Positions 20,235-30,500 of a stretch of DNA of 64,000 nt are shown here, one piece after another. The position numbers and the translations under genes are program-made. Every line of letters begins with the position of its first letter. The stretch's first letter is position 1. The DNA is from Pseudogemmobacter lacusdianii (GTDB lineage: Bacteria > Pseudomonadota > Alphaproteobacteria > Rhodobacterales > Rhodobacteraceae): contig NZ_JAVDBT010000015.1 in assembly GCF_030848395.1 (NCBI RefSeq), positions 39,690 to 103,689 of the forward strand, given 5' to 3'. A model generated the notes under the pieces. It was not told the DNA's origin, did no database searches, and saw only the letters and a program-made list of their open reading frames with translations.

Positions 20235-20564
20235 GCGCGGCAGGCAGCTGAGCGCCCCTGCGGGCTGCAACTTCGGCATCAGACCGGGTGCTGGTCTTGA
20301 AGCGGGGCTAGAGATTAATTTGCCTTTGCCGCCAAGCCGGGCTTCAGCGCCTTATGGCCCCCGGTCAACGCAGAGCTGAGCGCCGATCGAGCGCGTTGCC
20401 CTAAGCGCTTCCGGCGCGGCATCGCAGCAATTTGGGCGATCGGCAGAAAGGCTCTGCTTCTGCCCCCTGCCCGCGAAAAATCTTGCCAGACTCTAAGTTT
20501 CTCCGTATTGTCAGATATAGTTTAACGTTAAACAATCTGCCAACCTCCGGGGAGGAGTAGCCCT
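20235..20564 (+). other. intergenic region before pdhA
   Basis: No gene seen in these 330 bases. The last 60 bases contain the probable pdh promoter: TTGTCA at 20508, TATAGT at 20516 and a perfect palindrome at 20520. The rest shows no clear structure. Confidence 0.5.
20520..20533. promoter_or_regulatory. perfect palindrome in the pdhA promoter region
   Basis: GTTTAACGTTAAAC is a 14-bp exact palindrome with a central CG, 32-45 nt upstream of the pdhA start. The central CG and TTA/TAA arms are the form seen in LacI-family operators. It most likely regulates pdhABC. Confidence 0.6.
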
Positions 20565-21551
20565 ATGGCGAAGAAGCCTGATGCGAGACCCAATGTCTCG
20601 AAGGACGATCTTCTGAAGTATTATCGTGAAATGCTGCTGATCCGCCGCTTCGAAGAGAAGGCCGGGCAGCTTTACGGCATGGGGCTGATCGGCGGGTTCT
20701 GCCACCTCTACATCGGCCAAGAAGCGGTTGTTGTGGGCTTGGAAGCGGCCGCGAAGGAAGGCGATAAGCGCATCACCTCGTATCGCGACCACGGCCATAT
20801 GCTGGCTTGCGGCATGGATGCCAAGGGCGTGATGGCCGAGCTGACGGGCCGCATTGGGGGCTACTCCAAGGGCAAGGGCGGCTCGATGCATATGTTCTCG
20901 AAAGAGAAGCATTTCTACGGCGGCCACGGCATTGTGGGCGCGCAGGTGCCGCTGGGTGCGGGTCTGGCCTTTGCGGATAAATATCTGGGCAATGACAATG
21001 TGACCTTTACCTATTTCGGCGATGGCGCGGCCAACCAAGGTCAGGTCTATGAGACCTATAACATGGCCGAGCTGTGGTCGCTGCCGGTGGTTTTTGTCAT
21101 TGAAAACAACCAATACGCCATGGGCACTTCGATGAAGCGGGCGACCAAATCGGAATCGCTTTACGGCCGCGGCGTGGCTTATGGCATTCCGGGCGAGCAG
21201 GTTGACGGCATGGATGTGCTGGCGGTGAAAGCGGCTGGCGAGAAGGCCGTGGCGCACTGCCGCGCGGGCAAAGGCCCCTATATTCTTGAGATGATGACCT
21301 ATCGCTACCGCGGTCACTCGATGTCGGATCCGGCGAAATATCGCACCCGTGAAGAGGTGGAAAAGATTAAGACCGAGAAGGATTGCATCGAGCATGTCCG
21401 CGATCTTCTGACCCAAGGCGGCTTGGCCTCGGAGGAAGAGCTGAAAGCGATTGATAAGGATATCAAAGCCTTGGTGAACGAGGCTGCGGAATTCTCGAAA
21501 GAAAGCCCGGAGCCGCCGCTGGACGAGCTCTGGACAGATATTTACGCCTGA
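20565..21551 (+). CDS. pdhA: pyruvate dehydrogenase E1 component, alpha subunit
   Basis: Thiamine-diphosphate subunit of the E1 enzyme that decarboxylates pyruvate. 328 residues. Typical stretches: [20 protein letters not shown] near residue 43, [20 protein letters not shown] near 103, [20 protein letters not shown] near 149 (the GDG...N thiamine-binding motif), and the phosphorylation-loop-like [15 protein letters not shown] near 247. GGGGAGGAG lies in front of the ATG. It begins the pdhABC operon; pdhB starts 13 nt on. Confidence 0.98.
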   Translation: MAKKPDARPNVSKDDLLKYYREMLLIRRFEEKAGQLYGMGLIGGFCHLYIGQEAVVVGLEAAAKEGDKRITSYRDHGHMLACGMDAKGVMAELTGRIGGYSKGKGGSMHMFSKEKHFYGGHGIVGAQVPLGAGLAFADKYLGNDNVTFTYFGDGAANQGQVYETYNMAELWSLPVVFVIENNQYAMGTSMKRATKSESLYGRGVAYGIPGEQVDGMDVLAVKAAGEKAVAHCRAGKGPYILEMMTYRYRGHSMSDPAKYRTREEVEKIKTEKDCIEHVRDLLTQGGLASEEELKAIDKDIKALVNEAAEFSKESPEPPLDELWTDIYA

Positions 21552-21564
21552 GGGGGGAAAGACC

Positions 21565-22956
21565 ATGGCAGTCGACATTCTAATGCCCGCGCTTTCTCCG
21601 ACGATGGAGGAAGGCACGCTGGCCAAATGGCTGGTGAAAGAGGGCGATGCGGTCAAATCGGGCCAGATCATCGCCGAGATCGAGACCGATAAGGCGACGA
21701 TGGAATTTGAGGCGGTGGATGAGGGCATCCTCGGCAAGATCCTGATCGCGGAAGGCACGGCAGGCGTGAAGGTGAACACGCCGATCGCGGTGCTGGTGGA
21801 AGAGGGCGAGTCTGTTTCGGACGCGCCTGCGGCCAAGGCTGAGGCCAAGATCGAAGCGCCAGCGCCCTCGCCCGAGGCAGCGCCTTCGGTGCCGGCATCG
21901 GTCGCCAAGGCCGATGCCCCTGCCCCTGAGGCAGCGGCGGGCTGGCCGCATAGCGATGTGCCGGAAGGTGTGGCCACCAAGACCATGACCGTGCGCGAAG
22001 CCTTGCGTGAGGCGATGGCCGAAGAGATGCGCGCGGACCCCAATGTCTTCCTGATGGGGGAAGAAGTTGGGGAATATCAAGGCGCTTACAAGATCAGCCA
22101 AGGGCTTTTGGATGAGTTCGGCGCCAAGCGCGTGGTCGATACCCCGATCACCGAAATTGGTTTTGCGGGCATCGCGACCGGCGCGTCTTGGGCCGGGCTG
22201 AAGCCGATTGTCGAGTTTATGACCTTCAACTTCGCCATGCAGGCGATGGACCATATCATCAACTCGGCGGCGAAGACGCTTTATATGTCGGGCGGTCAGA
22301 TGGGCTCGCCCATGGTGTTCCGGGGCCCGAATGGTGCTGCGGCGCGCGTGGGGGCCCAGCACAGCCAAGACTTCGCGGCTTGGTATGCGGCGATCCCGGG
22401 TCTGCGGGTCTGCATGCCCTATTCGGCAGCGGATGCGAAGGGTCTGTTGAAATCGGCGATCCGCGATCCGAACCCGGTGATTTTCTTGGAAAATGAGATC
22501 CTTTACGGGCGGTCCTTTGAGGTTCCGGCCGAGGGTGATTTCACCATTCCCTTCGGCAAAGCCTCGATCATGCGGGCGGGTTCGGATGTGACGATGGTCT
22601 CCTTCGGAATCGGTGTCGCGCATGCTTTGGCTGCGGCGGAAGAGCTGGCGAAAGAGGGGATTGAGGCCGAGGTGATCAACCTGCGCACCCTGCGCCCGAT
22701 TGATTACGACACGGTTTTGGCCTCGGTGATGAAGACCAATCGTTGCGTGACGGTGGAAGAAGGCTTCCCCGTTGGCTCGATCGGCGATCACCTCGCCTCG
22801 ACCATCATGCAGCGCGCCTTCGACCATCTCGACGCGCCGGTGATCACCTGCACCGGCAAGGATGTGCCGATGCCTTACGCAGCCAATCTTGAGAAACTGG
22901 CGCTCATCACCCCGGCGGAAATCGTCGCGGCGGTGAAGTCGGTTTGCTACCGCTAA
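21565..22956 (+). CDS. pdhB: pyruvate dehydrogenase E1 component, beta subunit with N-terminal lipoyl domain
   Basis: Beta subunit of E1, 463 residues. As in other alphaproteobacteria it carries its own lipoyl domain (residues 1-80, lipoyl-lysine in [15 protein letters not shown] near residue 43), an Ala/Pro-rich linker (~90-135), then the transketolase-like core starting [32 protein letters not shown] near 168 and the C-terminal [14 protein letters not shown] fit E1-beta. Ribosome site GGGGGGAAAG precedes the ATG. pdhC starts 14 nt downstream. Confidence 0.98.
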   Translation: MAVDILMPALSPTMEEGTLAKWLVKEGDAVKSGQIIAEIETDKATMEFEAVDEGILGKILIAEGTAGVKVNTPIAVLVEEGESVSDAPAAKAEAKIEAPAPSPEAAPSVPASVAKADAPAPEAAAGWPHSDVPEGVATKTMTVREALREAMAEEMRADPNVFLMGEEVGEYQGAYKISQGLLDEFGAKRVVDTPITEIGFAGIATGASWAGLKPIVEFMTFNFAMQAMDHIINSAAKTLYMSGGQMGSPMVFRGPNGAAARVGAQHSQDFAAWYAAIPGLRVCMPYSAADAKGLLKSAIRDPNPVIFLENEILYGRSFEVPAEGDFTIPFGKASIMRAGSDVTMVSFGIGVAHALAAAEELAKEGIEAEVINLRTLRPIDYDTVLASVMKTNRCVTVEEGFPVGSIGDHLASTIMQRAFDHLDAPVITCTGKDVPMPYAANLEKLALITPAEIVAAVKSVCYR

Positions 22957-22970
22957 GGGAGGGGAGAGAC

Positions 22971-24281
22971 ATGGCGATTGAAATCTTGATGCCCGCGCTG
23001 TCCCCGACGATGGAGGAAGGCACGCTGGCGAAATGGCTGGTGAAAGAAGGCGATACGGTCAAATCGGGTCAGGTTATGGCCGAGATCGAGACCGATAAGG
23101 CGACGATGGAGTTTGAGGCGGTGGATGAGGGCGTGATCGGCGCTTTGCTGATCGCCGAAGGCACGGCCGGGGTGAAGGTTAACACCCCGATCGCGACTTT
23201 GCTGGAAGAGGGCGAAGAAGCGGGTGCGGCCCCTGCCCCCAAGGCCGAGGCGAAAGCGGCCCCGGCTGCGGCGGCGCCCGCTCCTGCGGCGCCAGCCCCG
23301 GCTGTGGTTGCGGCCACGGGTGCGGCGGTGGCCTCGGGCAGCCGGGTCTTCGCCTCGCCTTTGGCGCGGCGGATTGCCAAGGAGAAGGGTCTCGATCTTG
23401 CCTCGGTGAAGGGCTCGGGCCCGCATGGCCGCATCGTGCGGGCGGATGTCGAGGGCGCGCAGCCGGGGGCCGTGGCCCCTGCGGCGGCAGCGGCTCCGGC
23501 ACCTGCGGCAGCTCCGGCAGCGGCGGCGAAACCGACGGCGGTTGCTGCGGGCATGTCGGCGGAAACCGTGCTGAAGATGTATCAAGACCGCGACTTCGAG
23601 GAAGTGGCATTGGACGGCATGCGCCGCACCATCGCCGCGCGCCTGACCGAGGCCAAGCAGACCATCCCGCATTTCTATCTGCGGCGTGAGGTGCGACTGG
23701 ATGCGCTGATGGAATTCCGCGCGCAGCTGAACAAAGGGCTGGAAAGCCGCGGCGTGAAGCTGAGCGTCAATGATTTCATCATCAAAGCCTGTGCGGTGGC
23801 GCTGCAAGCCGTGCCCGATGCCAATGCGGTTTGGGCGGGCGACCGGATCTTGAAGCTGAAGCCCTCGGATGTGGCGGTGGCTGTTGCGGTCGAAGGCGGG
23901 CTCTTCACGCCGGTGTTGAAAGACGCCGATAAGAAGACGCTGTCGGTGCTTTCGGCTGAGATGAAGGATCTGGCGGCGCGGGCGAAGACGAAAAAGCTGG
24001 CCCCGCATGAATATCAAGGCGGCAGCTTTGCGATTTCCAACCTTGGGATGATGGGGATCGAGAATTTCGATGCCGTGATCAACCCGCCGCATGGCGCGAT
24101 TTTGGCCGTGGGTGCGGGGATCAAGAAGCCTGTGGTGCAGGCGGATGGGTCTTTGGGCGTGGCGACCGTGATGTCGATGACGCTCTCGGTCGATCACCGG
24201 GTGATCGATGGCGCTTTGGGGGCCGAGTTCCTGAAAGTGGTTGTCGAGAGCTTGGAGAATCCGATCTCGATGCTGGCTTGA
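22971..24281 (+). CDS. pdhC: dihydrolipoamide acetyltransferase (E2) of pyruvate dehydrogenase
   Basis: Transfers acetyl groups from lipoyl arms to CoA and forms the core of the complex. 436 residues: lipoyl domain 1-80 (its first ~60 residues nearly identical to those of PdhB, showing recent duplication or conversion), Ala/Pro linker, E1/E3-binding domain near 130-165 ([20 protein letters not shown]), second linker, and catalytic domain from ~205 with the [14 protein letters not shown] active-site motif near residue 409. GGGGAGAG precedes the ATG at 22971. Last gene of the operon. Confidence 0.97.
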   Translation: MAIEILMPALSPTMEEGTLAKWLVKEGDTVKSGQVMAEIETDKATMEFEAVDEGVIGALLIAEGTAGVKVNTPIATLLEEGEEAGAAPAPKAEAKAAPAAAAPAPAAPAPAVVAATGAAVASGSRVFASPLARRIAKEKGLDLASVKGSGPHGRIVRADVEGAQPGAVAPAAAAAPAPAAAPAAAAKPTAVAAGMSAETVLKMYQDRDFEEVALDGMRRTIAARLTEAKQTIPHFYLRREVRLDALMEFRAQLNKGLESRGVKLSVNDFIIKACAVALQAVPDANAVWAGDRILKLKPSDVAVAVAVEGGLFTPVLKDADKKTLSVLSAEMKDLAARAKTKKLAPHEYQGGSFAISNLGMMGIENFDAVINPPHGAILAVGAGIKKPVVQADGSLGVATVMSMTLSVDHRVIDGALGAEFLKVVVESLENPISMLA

Positions 24282-24297
24282 GGGCTTGTGACCGGCA

Positions 24298-24344
24298 GCG
24301 GGGGCCAGCCCCCGCACCCCCGGGATATTGAGAGACAGAAAATG
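24298..24344 (+). repeat. extragenic palindromic element, copy B
   Basis: GCGGGGGC-CA-GCCCCCGC hairpin (24298-24315), then ACCCCCGGGATATTGAGAG and an A-rich tail. Same layout as the copies at 10149 and 55251. Confidence 0.55.
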
Positions 24345-24371
24345 AAGGGGAGGCTTTGGCCTTCCCTTTTT
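24345..24371. terminator. terminator between pdhC and the converging CDP-alcohol transferase gene
   Basis: AAGGGGAGGC, TTTG loop, GCCTTCCCTT and a T5 run. Ten pairs with one G-U. It overlaps the stop codon of the minus-strand gene. Confidence 0.85.
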
Positions 24372-24996
24372 ACTTTGTGTTCAGGGCTTTGAGGAGGTGG
24401 AGGGCGCGGCGGGCGATGGTGGCGGCCGCGCCGATCGTGATGATCCAAAGGGTCATCTGCAGCACCCAATGCGGCGCATAGAGGGCGGAGATCACGGTGC
24501 CGAGGGTGAGCGCGGCCATGCGCTGGGGTTTGGCCATCGGGCCGGAGAAATCGGGGGGGAAGCCCTCGGCCCGGCCAAGCTCGCGCAGGTAAGCGGTGGC
24601 GATGGCGAGGGCGGCGGCGGTGAGGCCAAGCGCGGGGGTGTGGGCGGCAAGGCCTGCGCCTGCAAGGAAGAGGAGATCGGCGGCGCGGTCCGGGGCCTCG
24701 TTCCAGAAGGGGCCGGTGGGGCTGGATTTGCCGCCCTCAATCGCCACCATCCCGTCGAGAAGGTTGCAGATGAGGCGTGCTTGGATTGTGACACCGGCGA
24801 GGATCAGGGCAGCGCTTTGGGTGAGGCCTTGACTGCAAGAGGCCGCCCAGAAGGCAAGAAAGCCAAGCAGCGCAAAGCCCACGGATGCGGCGGAGATTTG
24901 GTTGGGGGTGATGCGGCTCGCCACCAGTTTGCGGCTCAGGGCCTGCGCCCAAGCGGCGTTGCGCGAGGCCAGCGGGCGGCGGTTTGGCGCCGCCAT
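24370..24996 (-). CDS. CDP-alcohol phosphatidyltransferase family protein
   Basis: Membrane enzyme, 208 residues, about six helices, expected to move a phosphatidyl group from CDP-diacylglycerol to an alcohol. The motif is divergent: LLDGMVAIEGGKSSPTGPFW then NEAPDRAADLLF, that is DG..A with isoleucine where classical members have arginine, followed by the G...D...D half. This variant is the one seen in YnjF/YnbA-like proteins. The start overlaps the cdsA-like stop by 1 nt (TGATG), so it is translationally coupled as the last gene of the cysE-acyltransferase-cdsA-like operon. The alcohol substrate is unknown. Confidence 0.82.
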   Translation of the reverse strand: MAAPNRRPLASRNAAWAQALSRKLVASRITPNQISAASVGFALLGFLAFWAASCSQGLTQSAALILAGVTIQARLICNLLDGMVAIEGGKSSPTGPFWNEAPDRAADLLFLAGAGLAAHTPALGLTAAALAIATAYLRELGRAEGFPPDFSGPMAKPQRMAALTLGTVISALYAPHWVLQMTLWIITIGAAATIARRALHLLKALNTK

Positions 24997-25940
24997 CAGA
25001 CCGCATATCCGTAATTGGTGAGATGGAAAAAGATCGGGGCGGCGAAAATCACCGAATCGAGGCGGTCAATAAAGCCGCCGTGGCCCGCGATCTGATGGCC
25101 CCAATCTTTCACGCCCTTATCGCGCTTGATCGCCGACATCACGAGGCCCCCGAAGAAGCCCATCGCGGTCAGGATGAGGCAAAGGCCCGCCGCCTCGGTC
25201 AGGCTAAAGGGGGTCATCCACCAGAGCGAGGCGCCGATCAGGCTGGCCGAAAGCGCGCCGCCGATCAGCCCTTCCCAGGTCTTGGAAGGCGAGAGATTGG
25301 GCGCAAGTTTGTGGCGGCCGATCAGCTTGCCCCAGACATATTGCAAGACGTCAGAGAGTTGGACAACGAAGATCATCCAAGCGATCAGCATCACGTTGCG
25401 GCCCTCAAACCCGGGAATGTCGAGGGTCAGAAGGGCCGGCACATGGCTGATGCAGAAGATGCAGATCATCAGCGCCCATTGGGTTTCCGCCACGCGGACA
25501 AGGAAATGCTTGGTGGTGCCGTGAAGGGCCGAGACCACCGGCAGCAGAAGGAAGGCATAGACCGGGATGAAGACCGCATACATGCCAGTCCAATTGGTCC
25601 AGATCAGCCAATATTGCACCGGCAAGATCACGAAGAAGCTGGCCGCGAGCGACCAATGGTCAGCCGCATGTTTGGCGGTAAGGCTGAGAAACTCACGCAA
25701 GGCCGCGAAAGAGAGCAGCGCGAAGAGCAAGATCACCCCGGCGCGTCCGGCCAAAAAGGCGATGGAAAGGAGCGCCACCATGCCCCACCAAGCCGTGATG
25801 CGGGCGTTTAGGTTTTGCAGCACCGGGTTGGTGCCCCTTGGGTCAAGTCTCAGTTGCAAGGCCTGACCGACCACGGTGGCCAGCACCAAGACACCGGCAA
25901 CCCCCATCAGGAGCAAGATCAGATGCGGGGCTTCCGTCAT
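24996..25940 (-). CDS. phosphatidate cytidylyltransferase (CdsA-like)
   Basis: Makes CDP-diacylglycerol from phosphatidate and CTP. 314 residues with about eight helices. The CdsA signature is complete: SKTWEGLIGG near residue 223, then SAIKRDKGVKDWGHQIAGHG and GGFIDRLDS near the C-terminus. It resembles the longer YnbB-like branch rather than the housekeeping cdsA that sits beside dxr/uppS, so this is probably a second copy. Its ATG overlaps the stop of the acyltransferase by 4 nt, and its stop overlaps the start of the CDP-alcohol transferase. Confidence 0.88.
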   Translation of the reverse strand: MTEAPHLILLLMGVAGVLVLATVVGQALQLRLDPRGTNPVLQNLNARITAWWGMVALLSIAFLAGRAGVILLFALLSFAALREFLSLTAKHAADHWSLAASFFVILPVQYWLIWTNWTGMYAVFIPVYAFLLLPVVSALHGTTKHFLVRVAETQWALMICIFCISHVPALLTLDIPGFEGRNVMLIAWMIFVVQLSDVLQYVWGKLIGRHKLAPNLSPSKTWEGLIGGALSASLIGASLWWMTPFSLTEAAGLCLILTAMGFFGGLVMSAIKRDKGVKDWGHQIAGHGGFIDRLDSVIFAAPIFFHLTNYGYAV

Positions 25941-26590
25941 GGCTGGGGTCCTGAAAGGGCCAAGAGGCTGGCTTCAGCGCGAGCCAAGAAGGCCTCTTTG
26001 CTCTCACCCTGGGCCAGATGCAGCGGCGCGCCGAAGGTCAGCGTGCAGATCAGCGGCACCGGGACGACCTTCCCCTTGGGCATCACATGGTTGAGGTTTG
26101 AAATCCAGACCGGCACCAGATCAACTTGCGGGCGCTGCGAGGCCAGATGGAAGAGGCCTGATTTGAAAGGCAAAAGCGGGGTGTCTCCCGAGTTGCGCTG
26201 GCCTTCGGGGAACAGGATCAAGGAGGCGCCTTCGTCCAAGGCCGCCGCCATCTGCGCCACAGGATCTTCGACCCGCCCCTCTGGGCGACGGTCGATCAAG
26301 ACGGCGTTGATCACCTTGCGCGCGATAAAGGCGCGTAGGGGCGAGGTCAGCCAATAGTCCAACGCTGCCACGGGTCTGGTGCGGGCCCGCACCCGGGCCG
26401 GCAGCACCGTCCAGATCAGCACGAAATCGGCGTTGGAGCTGTGATTGGCAAAATAGACCCTTTGGGTCAGATCGGGCTCAATCCCCTGCCACAAAGCCCG
26501 AGGGGCTGTGACGAAGCGGGCGAATAGGGTGATCGCCTTACCAGTTGCAAGGGCCGCGGCGGACTGGAGCGCTGCCTTCAACCGCTCCAT
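25937..26590 (-). CDS. 1-acylglycerol-3-phosphate acyltransferase (PlsC family)
   Basis: Adds the second acyl chain to make phosphatidate. 217 residues. The two catalytic blocks are visible: FANHSSNADFVLIW (NHxxxxD, near residue 48) and LILFPEGQRNSGDTPLLPF (EGxR block, near 125). An N-terminal hydrophobic stretch anchors it to the membrane. It starts one base after the cysE stop and overlaps the cdsA-like gene by 4 nt, so acyltransferase, cytidylyltransferase and CDP-alcohol transferase form a three-step route to one phospholipid. Confidence 0.88.
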   Translation of the reverse strand: MERLKAALQSAAALATGKAITLFARFVTAPRALWQGIEPDLTQRVYFANHSSNADFVLIWTVLPARVRARTRPVAALDYWLTSPLRAFIARKVINAVLIDRRPEGRVEDPVAQMAAALDEGASLILFPEGQRNSGDTPLLPFKSGLFHLASQRPQVDLVPVWISNLNHVMPKGKVVPVPLICTLTFGAPLHLAQGESKEAFLARAEASLLALSGPQP

Positions 26591-26591
26591 C

Positions 26592-27398
26592 TCAGTCGAG
26601 CTTCAGGATTTGGTCCATCGTCAACGCCGGCTGGGCGCAGCCCGCCTTGCCAACCACGCGCGCTGGCACCCCGGCGACGGTGGTGTTGCGTGGCACCTCT
26701 TCAAGGACCACCGAACCTGCCGCGATACGCGAGCATTGGCCGACTTGAATGTTGCCCAGAACCTTCGCCCCTGCCCCGATGAGCACGCCATCAGCGATCT
26801 TTGGGTGACGGTCACCGTCTTCTTTGCCAGTGCCGCCCAGCGTCACCGAATGCAGCATCGAGACATTGTCGCCAACCACCGCCGTCTCGCCGATAACAAT
26901 GGAATGCGCGTGGTCGATCATCAGTCCACGGCCCAATTTCGCCGCCGGATGGATATCGACGCCGAAGACCTCAGAGATCCGCATCTGTACGAAATAGGAC
27001 ATCTCCTTGCGGCCCATCCGCCACAGCCAATGGCCAATGCGGTAAGCTTGAACCGCTTGGTATCCTTTGAAGAATAGGATTGGCTGGATGAATTTATGGC
27101 AAGCCGGATCACGCTCATAGACCGCCATCAGATCGGCACGAGCAGCGCCTCCCAAGTCGGGGTCGGCGGCATAGGCCTCATCGGCAAGGTCGCGCAGAAC
27201 CTGTTCGCTCATCTCGGGCGATGACAGCTTCATCGCAAAGCGATGCGCCAAGGCGCGCTCAAGCGTCGAGTGATGCAAAAGCGCCGAATGCACCATTGCC
27301 CCGACCAGCGGCTCAAGACGGATGGCCTCTTCGGCCTCGTCACACAGACGGCGCCATAGCGGATCGATGGTTGTCACCTTTTTGCGTGCATCGGCCAT
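26592..27398 (-). CDS. cysE: serine O-acetyltransferase
   Basis: Acetylates serine for cysteine synthesis. 268 residues: an N-terminal helical part, then the left-handed beta-helix of hexapeptide repeats from about residue 150 (GVDIHPAAKLGRGLMIDHAH, SIVIGETAVVGDNVSMLHSV, TLGGTGKEDGDRHPKI). The histidines DHAH and RHPK are the usual catalytic and binding residues. The ATG at 27398 (MADARKK) has AGGAC about 10 nt upstream; the frame is open to 27431 but without family support. First gene of an operon whose other members make phospholipid, an unexpected partnership. Confidence 0.95.
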   Translation of the reverse strand: MADARKKVTTIDPLWRRLCDEAEEAIRLEPLVGAMVHSALLHHSTLERALAHRFAMKLSSPEMSEQVLRDLADEAYAADPDLGGAARADLMAVYERDPACHKFIQPILFFKGYQAVQAYRIGHWLWRMGRKEMSYFVQMRISEVFGVDIHPAAKLGRGLMIDHAHSIVIGETAVVGDNVSMLHSVTLGGTGKEDGDRHPKIADGVLIGAGAKVLGNIQVGQCSRIAAGSVVLEEVPRNTTVAGVPARVVGKAGCAQPALTMDQILKLD

Positions 27399-27572
27399 GG
27401 TCTTGCGTCCTGTTACTGCTGGCCCGACCAAAGGCCGGAACAGCAGATATCCGTCAGGATGCGACCTGTTTCAAGACCGGCTGTGCAGCAATCGGCATGT
27501 AAGGGGGATCAAATATGCTGCGCGCACTGCTTTCTCGGCGCAGCAATTGGGCCTGTGACGCGCGCGTTGCGC

Positions 27573-30500
27573 TTAAACTGCAATATGTAGTTTGCGGAAT
27601 GGACCGGGGCCAAAGCGGCTCGAAAGCTGTGCCACCGCCAAATCAAAGGCGCCCGAGACCCCATCAGCGATCTGCGCCGCCGCGGAATAGGCGAAAAGCG
27701 GGGCCGCAGCTTGGTATTCGGCCAAGAGCGTTTCGCCGTCGAGCACGCGGATCACATAGGCTTCGCTTTCTTCCCCCAAAGGCACCTCGGCTTGCTGCCA
27801 ATTGTCGCCATCTATCCGGGTACGACGCCGCCAGCTGAGCTGAAGATTGCTGCCCACCGTGCCGGTGCAGCGCAGATGACAAGGCGCATAGGGCCGCAAA
27901 CCGATGCCCTCAAAGGCCTCGTCGCGCGCCACCACCGCCGGGTCATCATAACCGCGCAGCGCGGCCCCGATGCGGTAATGCCGCAAAAGCCCCCTTGCGG
28001 CGCTTTCCAGCCCAACCTGACGCAAGGAAGTGTCGATAAGTACAACCGTGCTGCCGATCGGCCAGGTTTCGGGCATCAGGCCATCGGTGCCAAGTTGGCC
28101 GCGCAGGCGCTGCGATAGCTCGTAGGTGTTTGGTGCGACCAACTCAGCTTTGGCAAATTGGAAAAGCTCCCATCGGTCGTTGCTGCCATCGCCAATGGCG
28201 ATCAAATTTGCCCCATTCAGCACCGCCAAGGGTTGGGCCGAGCTGAGATGTCCACCGACCATCTCAACCCGCAACGGCGCGCCACGGTCCCAGATGCCGG
28301 GCCGGGCAAGTGCCATAGGACTTTGGGTGACGCCAACAGTGGCTGGCGCCGGGATAATTTGGTTCAGCACGAACCCTGCCGCAGGATTGTCCGAGGACCA
28401 CAGCACCATCACCCCCGGCCAAGGCTCTGCTGTCACTGCCAGATGTGGCGCATGCGGCTGCTCGGTCCCGGTGATCAGGGGTAAATCCAAAAATACCGGA
28501 TGGCTTGGCACCGGGCCGACGAATGGCCTTGGTGCGATCACCTCTTCCTCGATCGCCCCCGCGCGATAGCTGCCTTCCTCAACCCTCACCGCCTCGATCT
28601 GCGTGAGCGCGCCGATTTCAACCCGGTCCACCCGCCAGCGCCCGCCTTGAAGCGCCACCACATCGCCTGCCCCCACATCGAAGCGCGAAAGCGGCAAGGC
28701 AAAGCTGATCCCATCGCGCGAGATGCGATCCTCGGCCAGCCAGCGGTAGGTCAGGCCGCGCGCCTCGGCCGCCGTTAAGCCCAGCGCAAGCTCGGTTGCA
28801 GCCACAGCATGCAGGCTTTCATCGGGAAAGCGCGCCTCAGCGGAGCGTATCTCAAACTCGCCTTGCACATCGACATAGCTCAGCCGCAAGCTGCCACTCG
28901 CTGTGCCCGATCCTTGCCGGGTGATCTGCGGATACCCGTTAGTCTCATCGCTCACGGCCAACTGATCGGGCGCAAGCACATGATCCCCCCGGCCATCGCG
29001 CAGAAAGAACCGCAACAGCCCAGCGCGCTCGACCACATCGGCGCTATAGCCCAAAAGCAAGGGCTGCAGGCTCGCCCGTCCCGACTGCACCTCACCTATG
29101 GCATAGCCGCGCACCACGCCGTGGAGTTGTGACAAATCCAGCGCCTCCAGCCCGCTCTGGCCACAGATCTCGCGCACCACCGCCTCTAGCGGCTGACCCG
29201 AGGCACGCCCGTTCAACCAATGGCCGCGGGAATAGGCCGCAGCATCCGCCCAAAGGTCGGAGCGGGCTGGAAAAGCCGGGAAAGGTCGCGCATCCCAAGC
29301 CCAAGCATGGGCATGAGCCATATCCACCATTGCGCCACCATAGACCGGTGAGACCGGGTTATGACTGGCATCGGCAAAATGCAAAGCCATCGCCCGCAGA
29401 TATTGCATCTGCACCAGATCATCCCGCCGTCCGGTCGAGGCCCGAGGCATCGCGGATTCCGAAGAAAGGACGTCCAAGAAGCGATTGGGCTGATTGGTGC
29501 CTTTGTCGATTGCTGCACAGCCATATTCGGTGAAGCGGATCGGCTTTGACATTGCAAGCCAAGCTGTCGGCGTGCCCTGCCTGAGACCGGCGATCCTTGG
29601 GTAATGCCGGTTGGACCACCAACCTTGCAGATCCTTGGCACGAAACACCCAAGGCTCATCATAGGCCTCATCCGTGATCGGCTCGCGTCTCTGGAAAGCC
29701 TCAGCTTCCGCAGAGTCGTAATACCAATCATGATACTCGCCCGCTGCGATATTGGCCCGCAAATAGTCGAGGTTGTAGCCACTGCCCCAATGCGCATCAG
29801 CATGCCCCTCCTCATCGCGCCAATCGGCCAGAGGCAGGTAATTGTCGATGCCGATGAAATCGATATGCGGACTGGCCCAAAGGGGATCCAAGGGGAAGTA
29901 AATGTCGCCGCTGGCCTGATAGGCGGCATATTCCGACCAATCCGCCGCATAGCTGACCTTGCAGCTTGGCCCAAGGATCGCCTTCACTTCCGCGGCCAGC
30001 GTCATCAGCTGCACCACCGCGGGAAAGCTGTCCCCCGCCCCGCGCAGTTGCGTCAGCCCCCGCATCTCCGAACCGATGCAAAACGCATCCACGCCGCCCG
30101 CCGCCGCACAAAGATGCGCGTAGTGCAGAATGAAGCGCCGCATGCTCCATTCCTCAGGACCATGATAGAACACGCGCCCGCCCGAGGTGGTGAAATCCCC
30201 CGGTGCCGCAGTGCCAAAGAAGGCCGCCACCTCCGCCGTCGCGGTCAAGGTCCGATCCGGCGTGCCCGCCCGTCCGGGCGCCACCGAGCCTGTAATCCGC
30301 CCGCGCCACGGCAGCACCGGCTGATCGGGCGCATCGCTATAGGGATCCGGGCGACCATTCCCGGCAAGCTGCTCCATCAAAAGGAAGGGATAGAACATCA
30401 CCTCCATCCCCTCGGCGCGGATCGCTTTGATTGCCTCTATCACCGATGCATCGGCAGGCGTGCCGCCATAGACCGAGCGTCCCTCGACCTTGGGCACAAT

